From Rubrivivax sp. (GTDB lineage Bacteria; Pseudomonadota; Gammaproteobacteria; Burkholderiales; Burkholderiaceae_C), in NCBI GenBank assembly GCA_016790435.1, contig JAEUPE010000282.1, positions 1-35,201 on the forward strand: a stretch of 35,201 nt of DNA, read 5' to 3'. The notes beneath the pieces are model-generated. The model searched no databases. It was given only the letters and a program-made list of their open reading frames with translations, and was not told the DNA's origin. Positions within the stretch are counted from its first letter, which is position 1. Each line of letters opens with the position of its first letter. This document shows positions 33,272 through 35,201 of this stretch, in pieces. Both the position numbers and the translations under genes were made by a program.

Positions 33272-33295
33272 GCGGCAACGCGCTGCCGCTTTCTT
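33272..33295 (+). terminator. Probable intrinsic terminator in the 33.2-33.4 kb gap
   Basis: GCGGCA, a six-base loop, TGCCGC and then TTTCTT form a compact hairpin with a T-rich tail. It follows the MetE-like gene by about 120 bases. A smaller inverted repeat (CACCTG-AA-CAGGTG, 33244-33257) lies between the 28-base palindrome and this hairpin. The rest of the 288-base gap up to 33436 has no recognised gene. Confidence 0.5.
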
Positions 33296-33436
33296 GCCCC
33301 AAAGGGTATACAGACGGTTGCATCCTGCACGCCTCTATCCCAAGCTTGTAGCCCCCGCTCATGAGGCGCACGCGCGATAGTTGAGTCACCCGTCCGAAAG
33401 GCGGGCCAACGCTCAACCGCCACGGATGGATGCCCC

Positions 33437-34669
33437 ATGAGTCCGACCCCGATCGCTCCTTTGAACGCTTGGCGTGCGCTGCGGCGTGCGGCTGGCTTCG
33501 CCATCGCGGCACAGGTGGCCACGATGACGGCCGCCGCCCCGCTCAACGTCCTCGTGAATCCGGGCGATCAGGGCGAGCAGTCCCGTGCGGCCAGCTACCT
33601 GGTCCTGCGCGCGGCGCTGGCCGACGCGCTGCGCGAGGCCAAAGTGGGCGAGGCCAACTGGATCATCTCCACCGACGCCACGGCCGACCTCGCCACCACG
33701 CGCTCGCAGATGCACGACATCTTCGTTGCGCCCGCCCACGTCGTGAGCAGCGCGCTGCGGCATGGCTACGTGCCGCTGGTGGGCAACCCCAAGGGTGCTC
33801 AGGCCGTGATCGTGGCGATGAAGGACAAGGGCATGAAGACGCTGGCCGACACGGCCGGCAAGCGCCTGGGCCTGCCGCTGCAGGACAGCGTCGTGACGTA
33901 CCTCGTGCGTGGCGAGTTGAATGCGGCCAACACCTCGCTGAAGAGCCACTACCGCTCGGTCGTCAACATGCGCTACCAGGACGCCTTGCTCGTGTGCCTG
34001 CAGGTGCGTGAGTGCGACGTCGTCGGTGTCGAGAAGGCGGTGTTCGACCGCTGGGCCGCAGCCGGCGAGCCGGTGATGGCGGTGATGCAGAGCCGTCCAG
34101 CGCCCGGCCTCTCAGTGGCGATGCGCCAGTCGATCGCGGCCAGCGGCGCCACGGCGCGCAGCCTGCAGCCGGTGCTGCTGCGCGCGCTGACGGGGTCGCC
34201 CTCGCTGGTGAAGAGCGGCATGGACCAGCTGGCGACCGTCGAGACTCGCGACTACGAGTACGTCTCGACGCTGGGCTACTTCACGCCGCGCCAGCTGCCC
34301 GGCGCGAAGGTGGTCGACGCCGGCGCCGTGGCCGAGTTGCTGGGTACCGGCGCCATCTACATCGACACGCGCACCGAGGCCGAGTACCGGGCCGGCCACG
34401 TGCCCCAGGCGCGCCTGGTGCCGTATGTGGAGAAGAGCGCCAAGGACACCGACTTCGACGCGCGGCTCGACTCCTTCGACCTCTCCAAGCTGCCGCAGGA
34501 CAAGGCGGCGCCGATCATCTTCGCCTGCAACGGGGCCGAGTGCTGGAAGAGCTACAAGGCGAGCCTCGCCGCCGTGAAGGCGGGCTACCGGCAGGTGCAC
34601 TGGTTCCGCGGCGGCTTCCCGGAGTGGCGCAACGCCAGCCGGCAGGTGGCGGTGGCGGCAAAGCCCTAG
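33437..34669 (+). CDS. PhnD-like periplasmic binding domain fused to a rhodanese domain
   Basis: This 410-residue exported protein has an N-terminal signal (about 11-34, ending TAAAPL). A binding-protein domain of the PhnD/phosphate-phosphonate type follows (about 36-275: LNVLVNPGDQGEQSRAASYLVLR, DIFVAPAHVVSSALRHGYVPLV, GKRLGLPLQDSVVTYLV). It ends in a rhodanese domain (about 292-405) with IYIDTRTEAEYRAGHVPQA and the active-site loop FACNGAECWKSYKAS. Cys364 is the likely sulfur-carrying residue, and Cys369 may pair with it. Rhodaneses transfer sulfane sulfur; PhnD-like domains bind oxyanions or act as sensors. The combination suggests periplasmic sensing or handling of a sulfur or phosphorus oxyanion, but this is inference. 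It stands alone between two gaps with terminator-like hairpins. Confidence 0.82.
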   Translation: MSPTPIAPLNAWRALRRAAGFAIAAQVATMTAAAPLNVLVNPGDQGEQSRAASYLVLRAALADALREAKVGEANWIISTDATADLATTRSQMHDIFVAPAHVVSSALRHGYVPLVGNPKGAQAVIVAMKDKGMKTLADTAGKRLGLPLQDSVVTYLVRGELNAANTSLKSHYRSVVNMRYQDALLVCLQVRECDVVGVEKAVFDRWAAAGEPVMAVMQSRPAPGLSVAMRQSIAASGATARSLQPVLLRALTGSPSLVKSGMDQLATVETRDYEYVSTLGYFTPRQLPGAKVVDAGAVAELLGTGAIYIDTRTEAEYRAGHVPQARLVPYVEKSAKDTDFDARLDSFDLSKLPQDKAAPIIFACNGAECWKSYKASLAAVKAGYRQVHWFRGGFPEWRNASRQVAVAAKP

Positions 34670-34732
34670 CAAGAGCGGCGTCCGCGGCACCCCGGCGGCG
34701 CTTGTCAGGGCCTGGCCGGGGGCCACCCGCGC

Positions 34733-34756
34733 CCGGGCCGCGCCGCGGCCCGGTTT
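34733..34756 (+). terminator. Hairpin terminator candidate before gshB
   Basis: CCGGGCCGC, a GCC loop and GCGGCCCGG give a perfect 9-bp stem followed by TTT. It lies 63 bases after the rhodanese-fusion stop and 50 bases before gshB. The short T-tail lowers the score. Confidence 0.45.
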
Positions 34757-34806
34757 GTGCCAAAGTGGCGGCCCGCCTGTGCCAGGCCAGCCACCGCGAG
34801 CCGCGC

Positions 34807-35201
34807 TTGAACCTGCTCTTCGTTGCCGACCCGCTGGAGTCGTTCAAGACCTACAAGGACTCCACCTACGCGATGATGCGCGAGGCGGCCGCGCGAGGCC
34901 ACGCGCTGCTGGCCTGCGAGCCGCGCCATCTGCGCTGGCAGCGCGGCGGCCGTGTCGTCGCGGCGGTGCGCGAGATCACGCTCACCGGTACGCACGACGG
35001 TGCGCACGACAGTGAGCACGGCTGGTTCGACGTGTGCGCCGAACGCGAGATGGCGCTTGCCGACACCGGCGCCGTGCTGATGCGCAAGGACCCGCCCTTC
35101 GACAGCGAGTACTTCTACGCCACGCACCTGCTCGGCCAGGCCGAGCGCGAGGGGGCGCGTGTCTTCAACAAGCCGGCGGCGTTGCGCGACCACCCGGAGA
35201 A
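34807..35201 (+). CDS. gshB: Glutathione synthetase, 3' part cut off by the window
   Basis: The visible 131 residues match the N-terminal domain of prokaryotic glutathione synthetase, which adds glycine to gamma-glutamylcysteine. Landmarks are LLFVADPLESFKTYKDSTYAMMREAAARGH, CEPRHLRW and VLMRKDPPFDSEYFYATHLL, where the RKDPPFD motif is diagnostic. The start is most probably TTG at 34807, because the family begins M-N-(I/L)-L-F-V-A-D-P. The only earlier in-frame candidate is a GTG at 34765, which would add 14 unrelated residues. A small insertion (THDGAHDSEHGW, about 62-73) sits in a loop where relatives are shorter. The ATP-grasp domain is beyond the edge. Its partner gshA is at 15.9-17.4 kb. 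Confidence 0.92.
   Translation, partial: MNLLFVADPLESFKTYKDSTYAMMREAAARGHALLACEPRHLRWQRGGRVVAAVREITLTGTHDGAHDSEHGWFDVCAEREMALADTGAVLMRKDPPFDSEYFYATHLLGQAEREGARVFNKPAALRDHPE

Overview
This is about 35 kb of uniformly high-GC chromosome. The gene content points to a betaproteobacterium of the order Burkholderiales, probably near the Rubrivivax/Leptothrix/Methylibium branch. The signs are a Bug-type tripartite tricarboxylate receptor, an OxyR with cysteines at 199 and 208, a GshA of the E. coli type, IorAB-type molybdenum hydroxylases and a small conserved gene behind a YheT-like hydrolase. I see no insertion sequence, phage gene, CRISPR array or rRNA. One tRNA-Arg(CCG) gene is present.

Layout. 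1-4.6 kb: a BMP/PnrA-type nucleoside-binding lipoprotein family gene (minus, cut by the window edge) diverges from an adenosine deaminase, cysQ and a flavoprotein (plus). 4.7-12.7 kb: a minus-strand run reads metallo-beta-lactamase-fold hydrolase, three tandem paralogous exported caspase-like (C14) proteins, then an overlapping SAM methyltransferase. 12.8-15.6 kb: iorB-iorA molybdenum hydroxylase pair (minus). 15.9-21.5 kb: gshA, a small unknown gene, oxyR and a membrane hybrid histidine kinase. 21.5-25.3 kb: an Fpg/Nei-type DNA glycosylase and a PepSY membrane protein (minus), then prfC and a SUI1/YciH gene (plus). 25.3-28.0 kb: a Bug receptor, an NTF2-like protein and a PuuE-like polysaccharide deacetylase, preceded by a near-consensus sigma-54 promoter. 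28.0-33.1 kb: tRNA-Arg, a membrane-anchored cytochrome c5-type protein, a conserved hypothetical, a YheT-like hydrolase, a SnoaL-like protein, purU and a divergent MetE-like protein. 33.4-35.2 kb: a PhnD-like binding domain fused to a rhodanese domain, then the start of gshB.

How the genes may work together. The transporter component and adenosine deaminase suggest purine nucleoside salvage. GshA, GshB and OxyR give a thiol/oxidative-stress theme, although gshA and gshB are about 17 kb apart. PurU and the MetE-like protein both touch one-carbon metabolism. The Bug, NTF2-like and deacetylase genes look like one substrate-uptake and catabolic unit, possibly under nitrogen- or activator-dependent sigma-54 control.

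The most unusual block is the triple caspase array. All three copies keep the His/Cys dyad and an N-terminal export signal. All three share a C-terminal domain of about 200 residues that I cannot assign, joined through variable Pro/Ala-rich linkers. The first two genes are coupled by an ATGA overlap. This array is the best candidate for an undescribed system here.
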